A stretch of 64,000 nucleotides of DNA, taken from assembly GCA_947561395.2 (NCBI GenBank), contig OX387193.1, positions 13,516,001 through 13,580,000 on the forward strand, in the 5' to 3' direction. The first letter of the stretch is position 1; every line of letters starts with the position of its first letter. The notes beneath the pieces were generated by a model, which did no database searches, had not been told where the DNA came from, and worked only from the letters and a program-made list of their open reading frames with translations. A program made the translations under genes and the position numbers. This document shows, one piece after another, positions 49,478 to 59,538 of the stretch. Source of the stretch: Buxus sempervirens (taxonomy: Eukaryota > Streptophyta > Magnoliopsida > Buxales > Buxaceae).

Positions 49478-51150
49478 TAAGGCTGCATTTAGCATTGCTT
49501 CTAGAAAATTGCTGTAAAAAGCAAGAAAAGCAATTAGATTGCTTTTACTTCTATGAAAATCTTTTCATGAAGCAAAACTGGGTTCACATTTGCTTTACTG
49601 CAGAAAAGCATGTTTGGTAACATCAAAAGCATAAAAATTACTTCTTGACAATATCATTACAAAATTAAGTGTTACGTAGCAAGCCTTAAACCAAATTCTA
49701 CATGCTTAAAAAAGTTTGCCAATTTAAAGCATAATACAAAACTATTTACTTAAATACTTGTTAAGGAAATATAAAAGCTTCCAATGTTTCATTAAATTGA
49801 CATTCACCATTGCGTCAATCCATGTGCACTAGCCAATATATTTATAATTGAATCCTTAAGTTTTGACATTTCTCATCGATATTCAGCAAATACATCTATC
49901 TATATATATTGTTGTGAACTTGACATACTTGCTCATCCTCATATTATGAAAAAAAAAATTTCTTAACTACTTACATTCTAATAAAATTATGTAAAGCACA
50001 ACATGTAATAGCTATTTGTTGTTGCTTCATATGGAAACATCATCTTTAATGTAGAAAACCACTTTTTTAAAACTCCAAAACAATATTCTATAACATTGCA
50101 CAATGATGAACGCCTATGACTAAATAATTCTCTTGCTTTTACAGCCTAATGTCTACTTCCTCTATATTCTGATTGCGATTTTGTTCCCCATGATATGGAG
50201 TCAAATAACCTTCCATGTTAGAGTACCCAAAATCTTCCAAATAATCCTTACCTGAAATAATAAATTAAAACTGAGTTATATTTTTAAAATTTATTTCTAT
50301 ATTAATATATTACAATAATATTTGCTTTAAAAACCTTCTAATGCATGAGGAAATGCATATTCTGGCTTAGTAACAACATCCAAAAAAACCCTAGCATTTT
50401 GTGTTGTTCCTTCCCATCCAACTAAAATAAACGTAAAACGCATATCAAAAGAATATGCAGACATGACATTTTGTCTTGCGGCTGTTTTCTTCCTCGACAT
50501 AAAATTTGCTTATCCAATGGTACATTGGCACTAACATGTGTTCGATCTATCATCCCAATGCAATCCTACATATAGTAGAGTACTTCTTGTTAGTAATACT
50601 TCATCTAATTATAAATAGATTAATATTAAAATTAAATTAAATCATACCCATGGATAATATTTAGGATAGTGGTGAATTTCAAGTGAAGTTTCTACAAATG
50701 AAGGTGAAACTATTATTTCTTTTCCAAAGCGTATCACTGCCTTTAAAGCTTTCCTGAAATGTCGAGAAATAGTCTTCATAAAGTATTGAAATTGCTCTGC
50801 AATCTTCTGATTGGAAGCCTTGCGTGCCAATATCATACACATCCTAAGCATATCAACACATCTATCTGAAATTCCATATACTACTTTATGAACATACTCT
50901 CTACCCCAAATAATACATCATTTCTGTATGGAGTTGTCCTTCAAAATAGCTTTTAAGTAGGTTGTCATTTCTATCCCTTCCATGCTTCCACTGACTTCAA
51001 CGCATTTGGCCAGTGAATATGGTACAAAGCTTGAGGATGCAAAATGTTGAGTAAGCATATCATTTCTCACATAACTAACATCAACCATATAGCGAATGGC
51101 TTCAGAAAAGTTAGAACTCCTTGACCGATTTCCTGTGTGACGCCCAAGGT

Positions 51151-51920
51151 TTTAAAACTTGGGCTCAATATCGGTCAGGCCCAAGTCCGAGTTAACTCAG
51201 TCGACATGGGTAGCATCAACCGAGTTAATGCCGTGTCGGGTCCAGTCGACCCAGCTGACCAAAAAAAATCAAAATCAAAATAAGACCTGTAGGAGCAAGT
51301 CTTTGTTCTTTATTTACACAAAAAAAAAAAGAAAGAAAAGAAAACAGAGTTGCTCTGTAAGGGAGATGGTGAGAAGAAGGAGAGGAAGGTCTCTCCTAAA
51401 TATGAAAAGAAGTTGATGCCCAATGGGTGATCAAGTTTCAGTTCATGTTCCAAGAGCTTCTGTCCTCACACACACAAGAGCTTCTTCTTCTTCTTCTTCA
51501 ATTTTTTTTCCTAAATTTTTTGGAAAACGACTCTTCATCCTACAAAAATCTAAATCTGCAAAAATAAAACTCCAATCTGTTATTAGATGGAAGAGCACTT
51601 CAAAATAAGGGTTTTTTTTTTTTGGGTGAAAATAAAGAAGTGGGAGTGAAGATGGGATCTCAAGATTGCCAGAAATGGCGTGCTAAGTTCCACAAAGGCT
51701 TTTTAAAGCCTCTATCAAGTTGCCCAAGTCGTCTAATGCGATACCGAGTCATCTCAGGCGATACATTTCAGTATTACTCGAAACAACTAGTACTTGAAGT
51801 CTTACCGAGTTCAAAAGCTCCTAATTGAACCTTTCGTATCAATGCTTAGTATCAGCTCACTTCGAGCCAATACCGAGTTGACTCAACTAATACTTCTCAG
51901 AATCAGCCGAGTTTTAAAAT
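51151..51920. mobile_element. MITE/TIR element inside Harbinger element 2
   Basis: The ends are GGTTTTAAAACTTGGGCTC and, on the complement, CATTTTAAAACTCGGCTGA. The subterminal parts are rich in CCGAGTTAACTCAGTCGAC and CGATACCGAGTC units, as in the 46285 copy. The element separates two parts of the host ORF1 (TPSGR before, RSSNFSEAIRYMVD after), so it inserted into the transposon gene. The interior (51260-51620) is unrelated, with poly(A) and CTTCTTCTT tracts. Confidence 0.7.
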
Positions 51921-52489
51921 GATGGCAACACCTACCACTAGGAGTTTTAGACCTTAAGCAAAGCTATTCATGATTAGAAGCACCTAGATTTGATTGAGTG
52001 TTGATCTCATTACTTATTGAAGTAGTCCTGACGGATGTATCAAAATCCTCAGATAAAGCTTCATGAATATGATCAGACTCCTTATTACTATCTGATACAT
52101 CTTAATTGTCTGCACCTGCCATTTCTCTATATGCAGATGTATCACCAAAAATGCTCACTACTGATCATAAAAAGGTCAACCTGCTTTACGAAACATTTTT
52201 GCTTTGGGTTATACTTGTATTATAGAATAATATGTGATCAACATTACAACTAAATGTATTAGCAAAGGGCATTGTTGATAGAGGGATAGAAGGCATCTAA
52301 ATGATTATTAGCTATGATTAGTATATCTAGTAGTTATTAAAGGTACGAGAAGATAAAAAGCATTCATTTAAATGAAAGTACTAAAGGAATAAGCATGACA
52401 ATCCCGCAGCATCATTTTTATACAGCACCAAATTTAATACTTAAAAGGAAATTACAACAATCATTAGGATGGAAGAAGTTGGGACAGTA

Positions 52490-52812
52490 ATAAGAGGTCA
52501 CAATAATCAATTGCTTGGAGAGAAATAATCAATTGCTTGAGAGGGCTGTTTTGGGTTTGATGCACAGCTGGTTGACTGGGCAAGTAGTGGGATCTAATAT
52601 ATCTATTGAGGAATTTCTGTTATGTAACAACTTCTATGATCTAGGACGGGGATGTTCTGGTTGATGTTCGTAGTCCTTGGGTTCTAGTCTTTGAGTCTAT
52701 GTATTGACTTATTTAGAACCTAGGCATGGGTACACTATTTGTGTACCGTGTTTGCTATTTCCTTCATTTATATCATTTCCATCTTTTTACTGATCAAAAA
52801 ATAAATAAAAGT
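52490..52812 (+). mobile_element. LINE 3' end inside Harbinger element 2
   Basis: The frame RAVLGLMHSWLTGQVVGSNI and FLLCNNFYDLGRGC, followed by a terminal stretch ending TTTTTACTGATCAAAAAATAAA, closely parallels the tail of the LINE at 16591 (TATTACTGATAAAAAAA). It is a 5'-truncated LINE tail. Confidence 0.6.
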
Positions 52813-54371
52813 ATATGTGCGTAAAAGGCATCATTGGATATAGTGGTTCCTCAAATGAACTAAACAATATAATATGATGCTTATGAACTGCACAATACCT
52901 TAATCCTGGTAGCACACTTGATATTCTGATCTCATGAAAAGATGTCTCATTGAGTTGGATATGTGAAGCTCTAATATTTCAGGCACTAGCGGTTGAAGTT
53001 CTACAAGAATCTCCCTTAAGGAGTATTCAAGCTCTACTAAACTATATTCCCTTTTTCCACTTTTTCTTTCTTTAATACTGTAATCCTAGATAAATGACAA
53101 CAATGCAACGTTCATGCATCATTAAGTTTTTGGTATGCCATATCAAAGATGAAAAATAGAGATGCTTAAAGGCCTACAAAATATCATGTATGAGATACAT
53201 GAACTTACATTAAAGATATATAGAATGACCACCATACACAAAGCTGTTAAGTCACCTTGAGGTTATCATAGAAATATTAGATGCAAATACATAATCCCAA
53301 TTTTTCTTCTCCTCTTTCTTTTCTTTTGTCATGTGAGATTCAATATTTCATTACCCAAAATAACAGAAAACTTCCAGAGAAAACAAGATTCCTATATGTT
53401 AAAATAAAGAAGTTATTCTAAAAGTTTAATACATTGATCAAAGAATGTCTCATACAACCCAAATATTGACAAACACGTGCAGATGGCATTCACAAGACAT
53501 CGAATAGAACATCTCAGCAACACATCTGCAAACAGAATGGTCATCTACTATCATTCCTAATTTTGAATCAGAAAATAGTAAGAAAAAAGAGTAAACATTG
53601 AAAAGGGGTCTTTTTTAATACATTAGAAGTGAAAATTCGACAATATAATGCAGAAACCAGATTTTGGTCAAAGTTCAGCACTTATTTTTCCACTCATTTC
53701 CTATTGAAACTACTATCCACTCTCTGTTGGTTGAATGTAATGCAATAAAGACAAAAATTCCAGCATTAGAAGTGTCTTGATAGAGTGTATGTTAGATAAA
53801 ATCCAACAACATGCAACCAGTCATTCCCACATATCATAGTACAGCAATGACACAATCCTATGATCAAAAGGGATCAAGGATCCCAACCAATTAAATTAAA
53901 TTAGATTTCACTTATTAAAATCTGTCCGTTTAATCAAATATGTGGGCTCAGGAGATGGCAAAACAAAGCACAAAATTTTGCTTATGCTTGACCAAACATA
54001 TTAATACTTCTACTTTAAGACTTGGCCGACTATAGTAGATAAACATGTCTTATTGCTTGCGCTAAATACCTCGAATTTAGCCCCAAGATATGGCCGGATA
54101 ACTCATACACCAAAATGGGGAAAATTATCAAATACCAGAAATTTATAGGATATTCGATCAGAATCATTTGCAATTACTCATGAAAAATATGAATCAGTCA
54201 AACAGATACATATCCCTAAACAATCCATAATAAGAAATCAGAAATCCCGCTTAAAAAATGCATAAAATGCACCATAAAGACATACATTCAAAAGAATCCA
54301 CCATCACTACTAGAAACCAGAAGCAATAAGTCACCAATAATAATCCGGAAAGACCGGTAACAGAAGAACTC
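52813..54371. other. Harbinger element 2, intron-like part without recognised coding
   Basis: AT-rich sequence between the probable leader exon and the ORF1 remains. I see no further domain. Some of this could be later insertions that I could not delimit. Confidence 0.4.
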
Positions 54372-55664
54372 ACCTTTTAAAGAAAGCTGGATAGACAGGT
54401 TGAATGAAGAAAGTTGTCTGGGAGAGTGGATTTTTCAAAGGGGAATATCGGTGGTGGTGAACAGAATCGGTGGAATAAGGGTTTAAATGGGGGGAAACAA
54501 CAGAGAACCTTGTCACTTGCTGTCTCTTGCTCGACTGTTCAGTTTACCAGACTGAACTGAACGATTGATGACGGTTGTGTCTCATGACTCTCATCACGGC
54601 AACGCTTATATGTGTTTCTTGTTGCTCATCTTCACTGCAAGATGAGAAGACAAAAAAACCAGAGAGCAAATGGAAGTGAGAAGCGAAGATAGTAGAGAGA
54701 AATATCTGCCATTCTAAAAAGCAAAGAAGCAAATAATTAAAAGCCAAAAAAAGTTTTTTTCTTTGCTTCTCAAAAAAAGCAATGAGATTGTTTTTGGCTT
54801 CATTGTGAGAAGCAAAAGCAACCCTTAACCACAGATGCTCATTGCTGGAAAAAATTTGATTTTGCTTCAATAAGCAACTCCAAACGCAGCCAAAAACAGC
54901 TTCAAAAATATAATCATATCTTTCATTCAGCATTTAACATCATATGCATCAGATGTAAAATGCTGAACAAAACAAAGATGCATACATCAACTTAACAGGA
55001 CTATAAGATCAAAAAATCATACCACGTAATCAGAATTAAAATATAGAACACCAAGTTACCTCTCGATTTCAACTGCAAAATCATCACGGATGGTATCGGA
55101 AGCAGAGTCCAAATGATTTGTGGCTCCAATTATCTTTCGGCCTGTTGTAACGATGTTCTTAACCTCCAACACTATTGCAACTACAGGACCTGAGATAATG
55201 TACTCGACAAGCCCATAGAAGGAATGGCTTTCCAGACAGATCCTCATAGTGCTTCTCGGCAAAATCCCGCTCCACACTCATGAACTTTAAACCTGAACCC
55301 AAATACCCAGTTACAGAGACAGGCTGGACAACCGAAATATCACAGAATGAAATGAACTTTTCAATACTAAAGATCATATATACCCTTCAAGGAGAAACCC
55401 TTCTTCTCAAATTTGCTCATAATGTCACCAACCTAAAACAGATCAACCGATTAGATGAGCCGATCGAACCATCTTTTCTTGAACAGATAAAAGTCCATCT
55501 GACATTCAGATTCAAAAAAAATCAATCATTTAACTGAGGTTGAAAGCAAACCAGAGATTGTTCAAAAGCCAGTGACGGAAAACAAGCCAAATTATTTTCA
55601 TGCGCTTCGCAAATATATCCAATTAGAGAGTTACAAACGCAGTTAATACAAGAGAATATGGCAT

Positions 55665-55862
55665 TTACGAATTATCGACACCTTCCACGGTCTGAAAGCG
55701 ACGAATAACTAGAGAAGTAAAATGCAAGTGAGGATTAGGTGAGGCGGAAACCAGCCTGGCTTGATCACGATCAATGTCTGCTTCATCCTCTGAATCTTCT
55801 CCAAACACTAATTTTCGGAATTTTTTAGCCCTTTTAGCGACAGATTCTCTTCTCTTTGACAT
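55665..55862 (-). CDS. Short hypothetical ORF, 65 aa, Lys/Arg- and Asp/Glu-rich
   Basis: The frame starts MSKRRESVAKRAKKFRKLVF, continues GEDSEDEADIDRDQ and ends at a stop after VEGVDNS. The charged, bipartite basic-then-acidic start looks like the N-terminus of a nuclear protein and is less random than neighbouring frames. It lies where the missing first NDPK exon would be expected upstream, but it bears no resemblance to MEQTFIMIKPDG. It may be a first exon of an unrelated gene whose remainder was lost, or a chance frame. No function is assigned. Confidence 0.3.
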   Translation of the reverse strand: MSKRRESVAKRAKKFRKLVFGEDSEDEADIDRDQARLVSASPNPHLHFTSLVIRRFQTVEGVDNS

Positions 55863-56310
55863 GGGGCTCTCAACAAGCCAAGCTGCAGCTTTAAAATTCC
55901 AATTATACAGCAGATACCGACCCTTGGACGGGGTTCAAATCAGTCAAATATATCTATACCTGGGAATCGCGCCAAGCATCGTATCCAACTTTCCAAACTC
56001 CTGTTTTTTTCTTTTTTAACAATCAACTTTCCACACTTGCCCTTACGCTTGCTTATCGGGCCATGCTGGCCTGTGCACCCCGAGCTATCGGTCCGTTTAG
56101 GCACAGCCCGCCAAGGCACGTGGCCTGGCACGCTGACGGCACGGGCCCGCCAAGGGCTAGCCGCTAGCCCTTTTTTACCTCCAAAAAAGTGGTTTTTAAC
56201 TACTTTTTTGTTTCTTTTACCCCCCCAATAGCTATATTTTTTATTTTGGGGGGGGGGGAATGGTTGTAATTGACTGTTAAAGACTTTTTCTACCCTTCCA
56301 ACTATCAAAT

Positions 56311-56642
56311 TGTGACATCCTGGCTGCCTGTGTGGGCGGGTGAATGGGTAGTCTCACTAGCGAGCTACCAGGCGAGGATGTGCATATGGTTGGGATCCCA
56401 CAACGCTCGGGGATGCTATAAGTAGTCTTAAGACCTCCAAATTAGCAGGAGGCCTTTTAAGGAGCAACACGGGACTAAATCCCCTGGGGACCCCAAAGTT
56501 AAGCGTGCTCGGATGAGAGCACTCTTAGGATGGGTGACCCCCTGGGAAGTTTTCTCGTGATGTCCCTTAAGAACAAATCCGTGAGGGCCCTTTGAGCCCA
56601 GAGCAAACAATATCTTGCTGGTTATGGGTCTGGGGTGTTACA
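56311..56642 (+). mobile_element. Cassandra-like solo LTR carrying a 5S rRNA-derived segment
   Basis: The LTR begins TGTGACATCC and ends GGGGTGTTACA, with the 5-bp duplication CAAAT exact at 56306-56310 and 56643-56647. About 56496-56572 resembles the 3' two-thirds of plant 5S rRNA: AAGTTAAGCGTGCTCGG, GATGAGAGCACTCTTAGGAT and GGGTGACCCCCTGGGAAG. This includes the box A/intermediate/box C region of the internal Pol III promoter. LTRs with embedded 5S sequence define the Cassandra TRIM family. No interior or second LTR remains, so it is a solo LTR fossil inserted in the hAT 5' region. Confidence 0.92.
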
Positions 56643-57214
56643 CAAATAACAGTCATATTTGAGGGCAGAAGTGGTAAAAAGCCATTTTTGGTTTTCTATA
56701 AATAGACCTACTCTTTCCCACTCTAAACCACACCTCTTCTACAGTCTCTTGCTCTCTTCTACAATCTCTCTAGCCTATCAAGAAATAGTTACTTTGCTTA
56801 AATTGTTCAAGCATCAAAAGTAGGAAATTTGACTCTAGAGGTTGAAGGCTTTAACTACAAAGTTCAAGCTTCATTCTAAAGAGGTATTCTTCTATTTAAT
56901 TTTTTGATTTTAAAATTAGTATAAATATTATATATATATATATAAGTCTCTCCTTCTACCTTTCTTATTATTTTAATGCCTAGTATAGTTGGTGAATATT
57001 GTGCAACTAAGTGCATCTCTAGGAAAGTTCTGTCATAAAAGACAAGATAATTGCCTAAGGAAAGTGGATTTTAAGCGGGACTGTTTGTAACCCCTCCACT
57101 TACCTGGAAATTTTCCTAGTGCATTTTTGCATACTTATTCCTCACTTTACTATAGGTAGTGTATCACCAAAAATTTATTATTATATTATTTATTAAGAAA
57201 TTTTTTTCCGAAAT

Positions 57215-59188
57215 TTGATAATGAACCCCAGGCATTCTATGTTCTTTGACATTGAGGAAAAGGAATTTCTTAGACCCTATTCTGACCCAACTTTTTCTGA
57301 TGATGTGATCCAATCCCCATATGGTAACCCTTCCATCCAAGATCATGAAATTGAGTTGCCTTCCCAAGAGATGGAATCATCTTCCCTATTAGCTAGGAGC
57401 AACAAGAGGAGTAGAACCTCTGGTGTGTTGGCTTAATTTTACAATTGAAAATATAGGGAGTGAAGAGAGGGTAGTTTGTAACCACTGCAAAAAAAAAAAA
57501 AAAAAAAAAAAAAAGTTGTAAAGGAAAAAGTAGTACAAGCCACTTGCAACAGCATTTGTAGAAATGCCTTCCAAAACATGGCCAAAAAGATCCTAGGCAA
57601 GCCCAAATTTCCAGCAGTAGTGTTAATTTTGGTAATTTTGTTTTTAATTAAGAAGAAACTAGGCTTGAAATAGTAAAGTGGGTAATACAAGAAGAATTAC
57701 ACTTTATATTAATAGAATCTAAAAGATTTAACTGTCTAATAATCAAATATCTAGCACTAGGATTTAAATCCTTCTCACGCCACATTTTAAGAAAGGATGC
57801 TATAAAATTATACGAAAAAATGAAAACCAGATTAATAGAAACTTTTTCAAACAATAACTTTTAGGTAAATTTAACCTCAGATATTTGGACAAGTAAACAA
57901 TAAATAAGTTATTTAGCTATAACTGCACATTATATAGATGAGAATTGGAGTATGAAAAAAGAATATTAACTTTTGAAGCACTAGATTCTAGCCATTATGG
58001 ACTAGCTATAGCAAATACTATGACACAAAATATAAGAAAATATAAAATACAAAAATCAAATAATGGCTCTAGTACTTGATAATGCAAGTACTAATAATGT
58101 TGCAATAAATATATTAAAACAAAACTTAAACTTAAATATAGATAGATGTTTATTTCATGTTAGGTGTGCTTGTCACATCTTAAATTTAGTTGTGCATGAT
58201 GGCTTAAAAATTGTCCAATATCATTTAACAAATATTAGAAATACAGTAAGATATTTAAAACAATCTAACACAACTACTAGAGAATTTAAAAATTATTGTG
58301 CAAGTTTAGGAAAGCAACCTAAAAAAATTACCCTAGATGTTGAACATAGGTGTAACTCAACATATTTAATGCTAGAAGCTGCACTAGAATTAAAACAAGA
58401 ACTTACACTATTTTATGAAACAAAAGTGCCTCAAAGTGAACTAATAGAACTTGATTGGCAAATAGCAGAAATTTTAAGAGATTTTTTAAATTATTTATCA
58501 TTGGTTTATTACCCAACATCCCCGAGTATTTTAAATTGTTTATATCAAATAAGTATTTGCTTTAAACAATATAGAGACATGCCCGTTGCTAAGGATATTT
58601 GCCCTGCAATGGAAGCTAAAATTTTAAAATATTGGCAAGATATACGTAATTTATATTGTTTAGTTACTACAATGGACCCTAGGATTAAATTAGGAGTGTA
58701 AGATTTAATAGACGAAATAAATGAGAATATGAATTCTTCTTTTCAAATAGATATACGTAAAATAAGAACCCTATTAGAAAGACTTTTTTTCTAAATATGA
58801 TACTAATTGTAGCAAACAAAGTCAAACTCAGACCCAAGAAGCACTACCAGATAATTCCCCTTGAAATTTTTTAAATGGGAGAAGAATGGGAAAACAACCA
58901 GCATCTGGTAGTGGGGGATCATCTGAATTAAGGATTTATTTAGAAAGCCCCCCAATACTGTTACATGCTATGGAAGAGCATAGTTCTTTTAACATTTTGA
59001 CATGGTGGAAGCAAAATCAGGTTAGTTATCCTGTGTTTGCCACCATAGCACGTGATCTACTAATGGTTCTGGTGTCCACAGTTGCATCGGAATTAGCTTT
59101 TAGCACAGGTGGACGAATAGTGGATGACTACAAGAGCAGATTAACGCCGGAGATGGTGCAAGTATGTGCTGTCTTACAAATTGGTTAA
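57215..59188 (+). pseudogene. hAT transposase (BED zinc finger, RICESLEEPER-like), decayed
   Basis: The order is as in plant hAT transposases. An N-terminal acidic region (57215-57436) is followed by a BED-finger remnant (SEERVVCNHCKK near 57460-57490) broken by a 26-base poly(A) run at 57489-57514 and a stop before KCLPKHG. Then come LTSDIWTSKQ and TAHYIDENWSMKK (57870-57960), and the catalytic-core piece at 58063-58701 (ALVLDNASTNNVAINIL, CACHILNLVVHDGLK, LDVEHRCNSTYLML). Last is the C-terminal dimerisation domain at 58886-59188 (NILTWWKQNQVSYPVFATIA, ASELAFSTGGRIVDDYKSRL). Several stops and shifts separate the pieces, so no active transposase is expected. Confidence 0.88.
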
Positions 59189-59538
59189 GGGCGGAATTGA
59201 GAGATTAGGAATATGCGGATAATTAACTTGCTGGAGACTTTAATGATTTGAATTTTGATGAATTTAGTCATCCAAATTAGTCTAAGTTTTATTATATTTT
59301 TTGTAATCCAAGTTTAGGAACTTTACTTTCTATTTTTTTTTCTTTTAAATTACAAATGAAAGATAGATGAGTGGGTGTCAACCTAGTTAGGATGTGCTCA
59401 TATTATAGTGATGCAGTATTATTTGTGCAAGTAATTATGTATTATTTGCAAAGTTGTACTTGTACTTGTAATAATTAATTAATTTATATTTTTTTGAACA
59501 AAATCTATCATAATATGTGTAAAACAATTTTGTGAATA

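Larger units (their letters stand above)
49481..54891 (-). mobile_element. PIF/Harbinger element 2, 5.4 kb, minus strand
   Basis: The TIRs are GGCTGCATTTAGCATTGCTT at 49481 and, on the complement at 54891, GGCTGCGTTTGGAGTTGCTT. The left flank is TAA and the right flank AAA, a possible decayed 3-bp duplication. On the minus strand a probable leader exon ends at 54372 (TTTAAAAG|GTGAGT). Myb/SANT ORF1 pieces lie at about 52210-51930 and 51125-50960. HARBI1 transposase pieces lie at 50850-50640 (ISRHFRKALKAVIRFGKEII), 50570 (DCIGMIDRTH) and 50265 (DFGYSNMEGYLTPYHG). Stops and changed catalytic-site neighbours show it is dead. It carries a MITE (51151-51920) and a LINE tail (52490-52812). Confidence 0.78.
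38760..55432 (-). pseudogene. Nucleoside diphosphate kinase (NDPK1-type) pseudogene split by a 16.2-kb TE-filled intron
   Basis: Three exons lie on the minus strand. 55432-55384 encodes VGDIMSKFEKKGFSLKG, with GT-AG borders. 55292-55060 encodes [20 protein letters not shown], then [10 protein letters not shown] and [11 protein letters not shown] up to DFAVEIER. The last exon, 38855 to about 38760, encodes NVIHGSDSVQSARKEI, including the catalytic His. Exon borders match known plant cytosolic NDPK genes, so this is a genomic copy and not a processed one. Damage: an extra C after the KPF codons shifts the middle exon, conserved glycines are replaced (TIRGDF to TIRDDF, EIGR to EIER), the last exon loses its frame after KEI and has no proper WFPEG end, and the first exon (MEQTFIMIKPDGVQRGL) is not found. 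NDPK balances NTP pools. This copy cannot do so. Confidence 0.85.

Noticed and set aside
55665-55862. First exon of the NDPK relic
   Set aside because: The frame (MSKRRESVAKRAK...) does not resemble the NDPK N-terminus MEQTFIMIKPDG, and no splice connection in phase was found. It is listed only as a hypothetical ORF.
56496-56572. A 5S rRNA gene
   Set aside because: The 5' third of 5S is not recognisable, and the segment sits inside a TG...CA unit with a 5-bp target duplication, so it belongs to an LTR.
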